DNA of 64,000 nucleotides from Pseudomonas nitroreducens NBRC 12694 (lineage in GTDB: Bacteria; Pseudomonadota; Gammaproteobacteria; Pseudomonadales; Pseudomonadaceae), in contig NZ_BDAI01000005.1 of the NCBI RefSeq assembly GCF_002091755.1, positions 372,001 to 436,000 on the forward strand, in the 5' to 3' direction. The translations under genes and the position numbers were made by a program. The notes beneath the pieces were generated by a model. The model had not been told where the DNA came from. It searched no databases and saw nothing but the letters and a program-made list of their open reading frames with translations. Shown here one piece after another: positions 25,047-33,261 of the stretch; position 1 is the stretch's first letter; every line of letters starts with the position of its first letter.

Positions 25047-25062
25047 TTTCTGGCGACCTTCT
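25030..25062. terminator. Perfect 13-bp inverted repeat at the end of the GT2 gene
   Basis: AGAAGGTCGCCAG (25030-25042) and CTGGCGACCTTCT (25050-25062) with a 7-base loop GTAGTTT that includes the TAG stop codon (25044-25046). It lies between convergent genes and is probably a terminator although no U-tract follows. The coding part of the arm encodes the last residues KKVAR. Confidence 0.6.
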
Positions 25063-25112
25063 CGCCGGGCAAACGGGACAGACGGCCCGCCTGCCGCAGC
25101 GCTCACGGAAAC

Positions 25113-25916
25113 CTAGAGAATGCCGTACTTGTCCAGCCAGGTGCGCAGTTGGGCAACCCGATGGAAATAGCGATTCTCTCGCTTGCCCATCGAGCGCTTG
25201 GGCGAGAACGGTTCCTCGGCAAACTGCCCATCGATGCGTACCCGCGAGGCGGTAGTATCCATCATGCAGACCCGCGCGCCGTAACGTTGCAAGGCGAACT
25301 TCAGCAGCCGCTCGGAGTGCAGAGAGCGGCCGCTCGCATCACAGAAGTTCAGCATCTCCTCGGCCCGGCAGCCGTACGCCCGGTATATCTCGCGACCGCA
25401 GATGGCAAAGCGGTCGTTGAGACCGCCCCACCATTGCCAGTTCGGCACGTAGACATTCCTGCGTCGCCGCTCCGTGTGGGCGAACACATACCCCGGCAAT
25501 GGGTCATGGAAGAAGATGTCCGGGCGGACGTACACTACGAAATCCGGGTCAGTCGGGGCCAGCAGCGACGTCACCTGATGCAGAGAATTGAGCTGGTGGA
25601 TCAGGTTGCGGATCGAGCGGAAATCATCTTTCCAGGTGTCCCCACGCTGCTTGATCGCTTCGAAATTCCAGCGATCGAGACAGAGCTCCGGCTCTTCGAT
25701 CAGGCCGGTCATATCCTGGAAAGGGGTGAAGTTCTCTTCGCCGAGCACCCCGGCCTCGCCAGAACGCGGATTGAAGACCTCGCGCAGGCGATAGAGATGG
25801 TAGAAGCAGGACACCTGCGCGTCGGCGGGAAGAACCTGCAGGATGTTGCGCTGGATCTGGGGGAAGCAGAGCTCGGAATTGCGTGGAATACCAAAGAAGG
25901 CGACGGCGATCTTCAC
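25113..25916 (-). CDS. Putative glycosyltransferase-like protein with an RPD motif, function unknown
   Basis: A 267-residue soluble protein. The N-terminus (KIAVAFFGIPRNSELCFPQI) looks like a nucleotide-sugar strand-turn. DPDFVVYVRPDIFF in the middle resembles unclassified GT-A-like proteins in which an R-P-D motif stands at the DxD position. NWQWWGGLNDRFAICGREI follows, as in that group. I do not recognise a characterised member. It is the last gene of the minus-strand LPS core operon, so it probably modifies the core or a surface glycan. The GTG start at 25916 has TGGAG 7 bases upstream; the longer frame to 26021 overlaps the upstream gene and is rejected. Confidence 0.7.
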   Translation of the reverse strand: MKIAVAFFGIPRNSELCFPQIQRNILQVLPADAQVSCFYHLYRLREVFNPRSGEAGVLGEENFTPFQDMTGLIEEPELCLDRWNFEAIKQRGDTWKDDFRSIRNLIHQLNSLHQVTSLLAPTDPDFVVYVRPDIFFHDPLPGYVFAHTERRRRNVYVPNWQWWGGLNDRFAICGREIYRAYGCRAEEMLNFCDASGRSLHSERLLKFALQRYGARVCMMDTTASRVRIDGQFAEEPFSPKRSMGKRENRYFHRVAQLRTWLDKYGIL

Positions 25917-25953
25917 GACCAGACTCCAGCGAAAAGGCTCGACTGATAGCCAC

Positions 25954-26637
25954 TCATTTGGCTTTCTTCCCTTTGAAACGCAATGGCCACCACCAGCGCT
26001 TTCCGGCGCTTTCCAGGGCAATCACACGCACGCGGGATGCATGCATCCAGGCGCGCTCGTAGTCCCAGGCATGCCCGTTCCACAGAGTTCCCGCCTCGTT
26101 GGAGAAGCCCAGGGCGAACAACTCGTAGGTATAACCGGGCCTGCCCAGCAACCAGTCGAACACCACCATGGCGTTGAAGCCGGTGGAAGGGCCGGCGAAC
26201 GGCTTGCCGCTGGGGCGCATGCGGGGATAGTCGAGCAGGGTCGGCAGCGGGATGCGATCTTCGTAGATCGCCACCCGCGGCAACGCCGACATCGGGTTGA
26301 CCACCCCCACCAGCAAGGTGAAACAGCGATCCGGAGACTGCTCGAACAACCTTGTGATGCATGGACGACACGGCAATCCGAAGAAGTGGAATTCCTGGCC
26401 GTGATAGCCATGGACAAACACGTTGACCGTCTCGGCACTCAGCAACTCTGCTTTGACAGCGGTATTGAAGCTCACCACGACATCGCGCGGGCCGAGGGCC
26501 AGGGCGTCAAAATCCCCGGCACTGATGGCAGGGTTGTTCGCGACCAGGATGACTCGCTCGGCGCGACGAAGCAGAACCTTCAACTCCGGCGGCAGGTTGT
26601 CTTCCACCCACTGCGCTGCATGACGATTCTGACTCAC
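25954..26637 (-). CDS. GT29-like (sialyltransferase-motif) glycosyltransferase candidate
   Basis: A 227-residue protein with the motif set of family GT29. A large motif (VILVANNPAISAG then DVVVSFN) resembles the V-G-N-G-P...D-x-V-x-R-F-N pattern. A small motif (GPSTGFNAMVVFDWLL, ending FALGF) and a final His-X4-Glu (HAWDYE) resemble the VS motif. GT29 enzymes use CMP-sugars, usually sialic acid, with a GT-A variant fold and no DxD. Donor and acceptor here are unknown; a CMP-Kdo or CMP-nonulosonate donor would be logical. GTG start at 26637 with AAGG 6 bases upstream. It sits in the LPS core operon between wapH and the RPD-motif gene. Confidence 0.65.
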   Translation of the reverse strand: MSQNRHAAQWVEDNLPPELKVLLRRAERVILVANNPAISAGDFDALALGPRDVVVSFNTAVKAELLSAETVNVFVHGYHGQEFHFFGLPCRPCITRLFEQSPDRCFTLLVGVVNPMSALPRVAIYEDRIPLPTLLDYPRMRPSGKPFAGPSTGFNAMVVFDWLLGRPGYTYELFALGFSNEAGTLWNGHAWDYERAWMHASRVRVIALESAGKRWWWPLRFKGKKAK

Positions 26638-26688
26638 GATCGACCTTTCGCCGCGACACCACGGTACAAATGCTGCATCGGCATCCTC

Positions 26689-27678
26689 TCAGCCCACCCG
26701 GAAGCCAAAGCGCATGCGAGCCCACCAGCGGGTCAGCACTCCGGGCATCGACCAGCCTTGCATAGGCTCGGCGATGGCCGCCGCCAGGTCCTTGCCGACT
26801 CGGGCGAAGGTGTAGCGCTCCTCGACGAATGCCTGGCCGACCTGGGCAATCCGCTGGGCCAGTTCAGGGTCGGCCTGAAGCTGCCGGATCTTCTCCACGG
26901 CTTCGTCAACCGAGCGATAGAACACCACGTTGTGCATATCCTCGAAGCCCAGCAGGCGATCTTCCTCTCCCTGGCTCCACGCCAGCAGGACGCAGCCACA
27001 GGCCATGGCCTCGAAGTTCTTGATCATGAACTCGCCCATGCCGATATCCGCGCTGACGAAGATCGCGATGCGATTGAGGGTCTCCAGATACTCCGCTCCG
27101 GAAGCGGTGCGAGTAATGAGCATCGGCACACGTTCTGCAATGCTCTCCAGCATCTCCTTGCGCTGGCTGTACTCGCTGCTCTTCAAGCTGCCGAGGAAGC
27201 CGACCGGGATATCCCGCTCGCTGCCGATATTGCGCAGCATCTCCTCGTCATAACCCTTGGAGACGAAGCGCACATCGACCCCTTCGTTCGCCAGACGCTG
27301 GGCAACCAGCGCTCCCGACACGAGGATGCGCGCCCCTGGGAGCTTGTGCAGCAGGGCCGAGTACTGGCCGCGATACTTACTGCCGGGCATGTAGTTCTGG
27401 TAGGCGTCGTGCTCGAGAATCACCAGGTTGGGCAGGCAGCGCAGTACAGCGAGTTGAGGCACCATGCGCTTGAGGCGCGAGAAGATCACGATCCGGTCGA
27501 AACGACGGTAATCGGCGGCGATGAGGTAGGGCCCCAGGTTCATCTGCTGCGCCTTGCTCAGTCGATGAATCTCGCACTCGGAGCAATTGCTCTGGATGAC
27601 TTCATAAAGACGATCGAGGATGACCCTCTGCTCGTCCATCACCATCAACATCACTTTCACGACGTGTCTTCCCGACAT
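26689..27678 (-). CDS. wapH: LPS core glycosyltransferase (WapH-like)
   Basis: A 329-residue GT-B type protein. The C-terminal half shows the donor-site pattern IGMGEFMIKNFEAMACGCVLLAW (E-x7-E-like region) of GT1/GT4 enzymes; the N-terminal half (KVMLMVMDEQRVILDRLYEV) is the acceptor domain. The PAO1 gene at this place, next to the carbamoyltransferase, is PA5004 (wapH), an outer-core sugar transferase. Assignment rests on synteny plus fold. ATG at 27678; a GTG at codon 7 has a GGAAG upstream and is an alternative. A hairpin precedes the start codon and would include the SD. Confidence 0.78.
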   Translation of the reverse strand: MSGRHVVKVMLMVMDEQRVILDRLYEVIQSNCSECEIHRLSKAQQMNLGPYLIAADYRRFDRIVIFSRLKRMVPQLAVLRCLPNLVILEHDAYQNYMPGSKYRGQYSALLHKLPGARILVSGALVAQRLANEGVDVRFVSKGYDEEMLRNIGSERDIPVGFLGSLKSSEYSQRKEMLESIAERVPMLITRTASGAEYLETLNRIAIFVSADIGMGEFMIKNFEAMACGCVLLAWSQGEEDRLLGFEDMHNVVFYRSVDEAVEKIRQLQADPELAQRIAQVGQAFVEERYTFARVGKDLAAAIAEPMQGWSMPGVLTRWWARMRFGFRVG

Positions 27679-27723
27679 GGAAACCGGCCCCTGGCGGAGC
27701 CGGCTGGAAACAGCCTGGCAGAC

Positions 27724-29478
27724 TCAGTCGGCGGGGCTGGCGGCGGTGCCATCCTTGACCACCAGGATGTCCTGCATGATCAGGTACTGCAGGTCCGAAC
27801 CGTAGAACATGTTCAGGGCGTCGGTCGGCGAGCAGATCATCGGCTCGCCACGGCGGTTCAGCGAGGTGTTGAGCGCCACGCCGTTGCCGGTGAGCTTCTC
27901 CAGCTCCTTCATCATGTCGTAGTAACGCGGGTTGAACTCGCGCTTGAGCACCTGGGCGCGCGAGGTGCCGTCTTCGTGGACGACTTCCGGCACGCGGGTC
28001 TTCCACTCTTCGTTGACTTCGAAGGTGAAGGTCATGAACGGCGCCGGGTGGTCGATCTTGAACATCTGCGGGCCGACGGTATCGAGCATCGACGGGCAGA
28101 AGGGCCTCCAGCGCTCGCGGAACTTGATCTGCGCGTTGATGCGGTCAGCCACGCCAGCGATGCTAGGGCAACCGATGATCGAGCGGCCGCCGAGGGCGCG
28201 CGGGCCGAACTCCATGCGGCCCTGGAACCAGGCTACTGGATTGCCTTCGACCAGCACCTTGGCGATGTGCTCGGGCACATTGTCGATCTTGCGCCATTGC
28301 GGCTTGGCCTCGTGGCGGGCGCAGGCGGCGATGACGTCTTCGTTGCTGTATTCCGGGCCGAGGTAGACATGTTCCATCTTCTCGACCGGTACGCCACGCT
28401 CCCAGGACACATAAGCCGCCGCGCCAACCGCGGTGCCGGCGTCGCTGGCCGCGGGCTGCACGTACAGTTCCTTGACCTCGGGACGGGCGATGATCTTCTG
28501 GTTGAGCTTGACGTTCAACGCGCAGCCGCCGGCGAAGGCGACCTTGCCGGTCTCGCGGATGATGTCGCCCAGGTAGTAATCCATCATTTCCAGCGCCAGC
28601 TTCTCGAACAGCGCCTGGATGCTGGCGGCGTAGTGGATGTAGGGATCGTCGGCGATGTCGCCTTCACGCTTGGGACCGAGCCACTCGATCAGCTTGGGCG
28701 AGAAGTAGTAACCCTTGCCCTTCTCCTTGTAGCGACGGAAGCCGATGACGTTGGCGTAGTCGGTATTGATGATCAGCTCGCCGTTCTCGAACTTGGCCAG
28801 GCGCGAGAAATCGTACTTGCTGGCATCGCCGTAGGGCGCCATGCCCATGACCTTGAACTCACCGTCGAGCATGTCGAAGCCGAGGTACTCGGTGATCGCG
28901 CCATACAGGCCACCCAGGGAGTCCGGATCGTAGAATTCCTTGATCTTGTGGATCTTGCCGTTCTCGCCGTAGCCGAAGAAGGTGGTGGCATACTCGCCCT
29001 TGCCGTCGATCCCGAGGATCGCCGTCTTCTCCTTGAAGCCCGAGCAGTGGTAGGCGCTGGAGGCGTGGGCCAGGTGGTGCTCGACCGGCTGGATCTTGAC
29101 CTTCTTCAGGTCGAAGCCCAGCTGCTGCAGGCACCACTGGATTCGCTTGTAGTAGCGGTGGTAGCGGCGGTTGCCGAGCAGGATGGCGTCCAGCGCGCGG
29201 TCCGGCGCGTAGGCGTAGCGCTTGGCATAGTGCCAGCGGGCCTTGTCGAAGATGCTGATGGGGGCGAAGGGAATGGCCACCACGTCAACGTCCGACGGCT
29301 TGATCCCGGCCTGTTCCAGGCAGAACTTGGCCGACTCGTAGGGCATGCGGTTCTTCGCGTGCTTGTCGCGGACGAAGCGCTCTTCTTCGACGGCCGCGAC
29401 CAGCTTGCCGTCGATGTACAGGGCGGCGGAAGGGTCATGGCTTACGGCGCCGGACAGGCCGAGGATGGTCAATGCCAC
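27724..29478 (-). CDS. wapO: LPS core carbamoyltransferase (NodU/CmcH family)
   Basis: A 584-residue protein of the NodU/HypF-like O-carbamoyltransferase family. The N-terminal Kae1-like domain contains the metal-binding His cluster VEHHLAHASSAYH (His134, His135, His138) and ATP-binding GGCALNVKLNQKI. The C-terminal YrdC-like domain holds FGPRALGGRSIIG. In P. aeruginosa the orthologous PA5005 product is assigned to 7-O-carbamoylation of heptose II of the inner core, from carbamoyl phosphate and ATP. It fits the operon order between the kinase genes and wapH. GTG start at 29478 with GAGG 9 bases upstream. Confidence 0.92.
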   Translation of the reverse strand: MALTILGLSGAVSHDPSAALYIDGKLVAAVEEERFVRDKHAKNRMPYESAKFCLEQAGIKPSDVDVVAIPFAPISIFDKARWHYAKRYAYAPDRALDAILLGNRRYHRYYKRIQWCLQQLGFDLKKVKIQPVEHHLAHASSAYHCSGFKEKTAILGIDGKGEYATTFFGYGENGKIHKIKEFYDPDSLGGLYGAITEYLGFDMLDGEFKVMGMAPYGDASKYDFSRLAKFENGELIINTDYANVIGFRRYKEKGKGYYFSPKLIEWLGPKREGDIADDPYIHYAASIQALFEKLALEMMDYYLGDIIRETGKVAFAGGCALNVKLNQKIIARPEVKELYVQPAASDAGTAVGAAAYVSWERGVPVEKMEHVYLGPEYSNEDVIAACARHEAKPQWRKIDNVPEHIAKVLVEGNPVAWFQGRMEFGPRALGGRSIIGCPSIAGVADRINAQIKFRERWRPFCPSMLDTVGPQMFKIDHPAPFMTFTFEVNEEWKTRVPEVVHEDGTSRAQVLKREFNPRYYDMMKELEKLTGNGVALNTSLNRRGEPMICSPTDALNMFYGSDLQYLIMQDILVVKDGTAASPAD

Positions 29479-29493
29479 AGGGTCTAGCCTCTT

Positions 29494-30972
29494 TCATCTG
29501 GGCGGGTGCGCAGGCACCCGCGGTAAACGTTCGTCGAGCAGCTGGTGCAGTGCGCTGCCCTCTGGCCAGTTGCGCAGGAAGCGCGCACGGTCGCGGGCAT
29601 AGGCGCGGGCGAAACTCGCTTCTCGCGAGTGGCGCTGCATGGCATCGAGGTCGATCAACGACCATTGCCCGCCTTCGCCCTGCTCCTGCCAGAACACGTT
29701 GTGCCCTTTGAGATCGCCGTGGCTGATACGTTCACGCACCAACGCCGCGAACAGTCTGTCCAGGGCTGCAAGATCCGATTCTGGCGGCAAGCCGCCTCCC
29801 TCCGACTGATCCAGGTAGGGTTTGAAACGGGCGATTATATCCTGACCCGTCAGGTAATCGGTAATCAGGAAGGCCGGCCCGCGCAGCCACAGCCAGCGGC
29901 GCTCGATGACCGCCAGAGGACGCGGGGTGGCAATGCCGAGGAAGTCCAGTCGATTGCCCTCGCGCCACGCCCCCCAGGCCCGGCTGGGGCGCCAGAAGCG
30001 CTTGAACCAGTGCAACAGGTTCTTGATGTTGTAACGCTTGACGACCAACGGCCGGCCGTCGAGCTCGACTCGGGCAACCGTGGCGGCGCCGCCGGTCTTG
30101 TAGATATGCCCTTTGCCGATGAAGTCGTCGGGATCGGCCAGCAACGGCTGCAGGCCCGGTTCTTCCTCGCGGCGCACCGCGCGCAGGCCGAACGGCCCCT
30201 TGAACACGCTGAACAGGCTGCAATCGCGGGCGATCTTCTTCATCAGGTCGCCCACGCGCCAGCGGCGCACCCTGGCGATTTCCTTCTGCAAGGCCTCCAA
30301 CGGCAGCGCGTGCTCGCCATTGGCCAGCAGGTAATGGATCAGCAGCTCTTCCAGATACGGATCAAGGCTGGCCGGCAACTGGGCGAAGAATACCCCGAGG
30401 TTTTCCAAGACATGCTTGCGCGACAGTGGCTGACCCGGGGTTTCCGCGCGGATGCCGGCGCCGTCGATGAGGTAGAGCTGGCCGGCGTGGCGCAGCAGGT
30501 TGTCCAGGTGCAGGTCTTCCTGCCACAGGCCCTTGGCATGCAGCTGGGCGATGGCCGTCAGCGCCTCGGCAATGACGGCGGTCTGGCCTTCGGACAGCAG
30601 TGGCTCGCCCTCCACGGCGCGCCAGGCATCCCAGAGGCTCTGGGCGTTGTCGAGGAACTCGAAGAGCAACCAGCCGCCCTCGCCGTCCTTCAGGCCATCG
30701 GCCAGCAGTTGCGGTGTGGTCAGACCCTGCTCGGCGAGCAGGCGCACGCCGTCGCGCTCACGCTGGAAGTGCCGGGCAGCCTTGCCGCCGACCAGCAGCT
30801 TGGCCAGCACCGGTCGGCCACGCCAATTGGCCGCGCCGACGTAACGCTGCCCGGGCAGTACCCGCAACAGGCTGTCCAGGCGCAGCTCGGCCGGGCCGGC
30901 GCCGTCTTCCAGCTCGATGCGCAGGGGCAGCGACGGAGCGCGGCCGGCATCGCGCAGGGCGGACAGCCTCAT
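29494..30972 (-). CDS. Protein with two tandem LPS-kinase-like domains
   Basis: A 492-residue cytoplasmic protein formed by two kinase-fold domains. The first has QEDLHLDNLL with Asp153 and YLIDGAGI with Asp170. The second has SHGDLKGHNVF with Asp420 and WSLIDLDAM with Asp441. Both therefore keep catalytic-loop and metal-binding Asp residues. It is the PA5006 counterpart by position. It is probably involved in phosphorylation of core heptose, but its substrate is not established to my knowledge. The start codon overlaps the stop of wapQ by 4 bp (ATGA), so translation is coupled to the upstream kinases. Confidence 0.85.
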   Translation of the reverse strand: MRLSALRDAGRAPSLPLRIELEDGAGPAELRLDSLLRVLPGQRYVGAANWRGRPVLAKLLVGGKAARHFQRERDGVRLLAEQGLTTPQLLADGLKDGEGGWLLFEFLDNAQSLWDAWRAVEGEPLLSEGQTAVIAEALTAIAQLHAKGLWQEDLHLDNLLRHAGQLYLIDGAGIRAETPGQPLSRKHVLENLGVFFAQLPASLDPYLEELLIHYLLANGEHALPLEALQKEIARVRRWRVGDLMKKIARDCSLFSVFKGPFGLRAVRREEEPGLQPLLADPDDFIGKGHIYKTGGAATVARVELDGRPLVVKRYNIKNLLHWFKRFWRPSRAWGAWREGNRLDFLGIATPRPLAVIERRWLWLRGPAFLITDYLTGQDIIARFKPYLDQSEGGGLPPESDLAALDRLFAALVRERISHGDLKGHNVFWQEQGEGGQWSLIDLDAMQRHSREASFARAYARDRARFLRNWPEGSALHQLLDERLPRVPAHPPR

Positions 30973-31724
30973 GCGCGGTTTTCCTTCTTCTTGCGGCGCG
31001 CGCCCAGGCGGCGGTACCAGTCGTCGACTTCCGGGCCACCCGCGGCAGTCCCCAGATAAGCCGCCAGCAGGTTGCGCACGTCGGCCTCGTTCCAGTCCGG
31101 CGCGCGGCGCAGCAGCGGTTCAAGGTCGCGCACGCGGTCGCGCTGGCCGAACCACAGCGGGCGGGTCTTCTCCAGGTCGATCAGGGTCGCCTCGAAGGCG
31201 TCGTCGGTCTCGCGCAGGAAGATGTGCTTGGGATAGAAGCAGCCGTGCATCTGCCCGGCCTCATGCAGGCGCCGGGCGAGCATGCCACAGGCACGCAGGA
31301 CGGCCTGGCGGCGCTCGGCAGGCAGGTTCGACCAGCCTTGCAGCAGACTGTCCAGGTCACGCCAACCATCCAGGGCACGGGTCATGAGGATCGCCCGGCG
31401 CTCGCCGCCGACCTGCCGCGCGCCGAAGAAGGCCGCCTGCATCGAGGGAATGCCGAGCTGGCGGTAACGCTGGATATTGCGGAACTCGCGGCTGAAGGTA
31501 GTTTCGCCCAGCGGGTGCTTCAGGCTGCGGGTCAGGTGGTTGCTCTGGCGCTTGAGGTAGTAGGCGGTGCCGTCCAGCTCCAGGCGATAGACGCTGCTCC
31601 AGCCGCCACGCTCGGTGTTGGGCTCGTCCACCGCATCCAGCTGCAGAGTCCAGAGGGCATCGAAATCGGCCAGGGCGTTGCTTTCCAGCAGGGCCTGGTC
31701 GCCCTCGGCAATGAAATCCTTCAC
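30969..31724 (-). CDS. wapQ: LPS core kinase-like protein, catalytic Asp replaced by Cys
   Basis: A 251-residue kinase-fold protein. The ATP lysine is likely Lys58 (AYYLKRQ). The catalytic-loop motif reads MHGCFYPKHIFL, where WaaP has NHRDCYICHFLL, so the Asp position is Cys162; the metal-binding Asp183 (ATLIDLEK) is present. The name follows PAO1 PA5007 by synteny (from memory). It may be a regulatory or heteromeric partner of the active kinases. GTG start at 31724; the GTGA overlaps the end of wapP by 4 bp. Confidence 0.82.
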   Translation of the reverse strand: MKDFIAEGDQALLESNALADFDALWTLQLDAVDEPNTERGGWSSVYRLELDGTAYYLKRQSNHLTRSLKHPLGETTFSREFRNIQRYRQLGIPSMQAAFFGARQVGGERRAILMTRALDGWRDLDSLLQGWSNLPAERRQAVLRACGMLARRLHEAGQMHGCFYPKHIFLRETDDAFEATLIDLEKTRPLWFGQRDRVRDLEPLLRRAPDWNEADVRNLLAAYLGTAAGGPEVDDWYRRLGARRKKKENRA

Positions 31725-32455
31725 TCGCGTCCCTCGAAGAAATGGACGATCTGCCGGACACGCTTCTTGTCCGACGCGTTCAGTCGTTCGCGGCGCCGGT
31801 ACAGCAGGTAGAACTGCAGGCGCTGCGTGTAAGAGAGATGGTACTTGGCGACCTTGTCGAGGGTGGCCAGGTCCTTGGTGATCCGATAGCGCAGCATGAA
31901 GCTGACCCAGAAATCACCGATCGGGCAATCGATGAAGTACACCGTGCCCTCCCCGTCGACCAGAATGTTGCGCCACTTCAGGTCGTTATGGGTGAAATGG
32001 TGGTCATGCATGGTCCGCGTGTAGCCGGCCAGCTGGCGCATGACATGCGCGACCCAGGCGCGATCCTTCAGGCGCGGATCGTTGCGCCTGGCCAGGGCAT
32101 GCAGGTCTTCGGTGTCGACCAGCTCGCGGGTAATGATCGCGCCACGGGAGAAGCCGCCATTGGCGCGCTCCAGGCCGTAGGCCACCACCTGCGCGGTCGG
32201 GATGCCCCACTTGGCGAACTGCTTGAGGTTCTGCCACTCGGCCTTCACCCGAGGGCGCGGCAGATAGCGACGGAAACCCTTGCCCGGCTTGCGGTAGCGT
32301 TTGACGTAATAACGCACGCCGTCACGCTCGATGCGCACGACGTCGGACATCGCATCCTTGGTGATGCGCTCGCCTTCGAGGGCGAACACGGCATCCAGGC
32401 TGCCGAAATCGGCGGCGAGATGCTGGTAGTCGGCTTCGAGTACCCAGCCGGCCAT
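31721..32455 (-). CDS. wapP: LPS core heptose kinase
   Basis: A 244-residue kinase of the WaaP/Kdo-kinase family with all key residues: Lys52 (YYVKRY), Asp158 and Asn163 in FTHNDLKWRNILV, and Asp176 in VYFIDCPIG. It corresponds to PAO1 PA5008. The role is phosphorylation of inner-core heptose in the cytoplasm before lipid A-core export. The ATG at 32455 overlaps the waaP stop codon (TGATG); a longer frame to 32518 is inside waaP and is rejected. Confidence 0.88.
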   Translation of the reverse strand: MAGWVLEADYQHLAADFGSLDAVFALEGERITKDAMSDVVRIERDGVRYYVKRYRKPGKGFRRYLPRPRVKAEWQNLKQFAKWGIPTAQVVAYGLERANGGFSRGAIITRELVDTEDLHALARRNDPRLKDRAWVAHVMRQLAGYTRTMHDHHFTHNDLKWRNILVDGEGTVYFIDCPIGDFWVSFMLRYRITKDLATLDKVAKYHLSYTQRLQFYLLYRRRERLNASDKKRVRQIVHFFEGRE

Positions 32456-33261
32456 CAGAGCAGGTCTCCGTATCGTTGTTTGCGGTCGTAGAGCTTGGCC
32501 GCCTTGCGTTCCATCCACGCCAGCAGCGCGGCTTCCTCGCGGAGGATGTCACGCAGCGGGCGCAGGAAGTAACCGCGCAGGAAGCGCAATTTGTCACGGC
32601 GCGTGAGGCCGATGTCCAGCGCGGAGAAATACAGCGCCGCCAGGTCCTTGTCGCGCCAGCGCCGCGGGGTGGCGGCGCGGGTCTGCGCCCGGTGCAGGTC
32701 GATCACCGACAGGCGCAGGTCATCGGCGCTGATCGGGCGGTCGGTGTGCAGCAGGAAGTGGCAGATGTAGCAGTCGCGGTGGTTGACCCCGGCGCGGTGC
32801 ATGGTGCCGACCATCTTCGCCACCTCGGCGATCAGCGCACGCTTGAGGCGCGGCTCGGGTGGCGTCTGCAGCCAATCCAGCGAGAGGACTTCCAGATCGA
32901 TGGTCGGCGCCAGTTCCTCGGTGATGATGAAGGAGTGTTGTGCGGCCGGATTGCCGCCGCGCTCGCCATACGCCACCGAGGTCATGGTGGCCACCCCGGC
33001 TTGATGCAGGCGCTCCAGGGCACGCTGCTCCTGGCCCGCCCCGAGCACCGGAAGCTTGGCACTGAACAGGTTCTTGACGATTTCGCCCCAGCCGATGCCG
33101 CGGTGGATCTTCACGAAATAGCCGCGACCTTCGACCTCAGCGCGCAGCGTGCGGCGGCCCTCCAGCTCGCGGTAGACCTTGCCTTGCAGGCGTTCGACTT
33201 CGGCGAACGGGTCCTTGCCGGCCCAGAGGGTCTTGAAGGGCTCGTGCAGTTCGAGCTTCAT
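32455..33261 (-). CDS. waaP: LPS core heptose(I) kinase
   Basis: A 268-residue protein, the same length as P. aeruginosa WaaP. The catalytic site is Asp163 in NHRDCYICHFLL with the ATP lysine Lys51 (YFVKIHRG) and a second Asp in LSVIDLHRA. WaaP phosphorylates O4 of heptose I using ATP; in P. aeruginosa the phosphorylated core is needed for viability and outer membrane barrier function. The start codon overlaps the waaG stop (ATGA at 33258-33261). Confidence 0.95.
   Translation of the reverse strand: MKLELHEPFKTLWAGKDPFAEVERLQGKVYRELEGRRTLRAEVEGRGYFVKIHRGIGWGEIVKNLFSAKLPVLGAGQEQRALERLHQAGVATMTSVAYGERGGNPAAQHSFIITEELAPTIDLEVLSLDWLQTPPEPRLKRALIAEVAKMVGTMHRAGVNHRDCYICHFLLHTDRPISADDLRLSVIDLHRAQTRAATPRRWRDKDLAALYFSALDIGLTRRDKLRFLRGYFLRPLRDILREEAALLAWMERKAAKLYDRKQRYGDLL

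Noticed and set aside
25843..29487. A 1214-codon plus-strand open frame
   Set aside because: It is antisense to four well-supported LPS genes. Long antisense frames are expected in GC-rich DNA with strong third-position G/C bias. The same applies to the long frames opposite the flavoprotein gene, aceE, dipA and the nhaP2/mscK genes.
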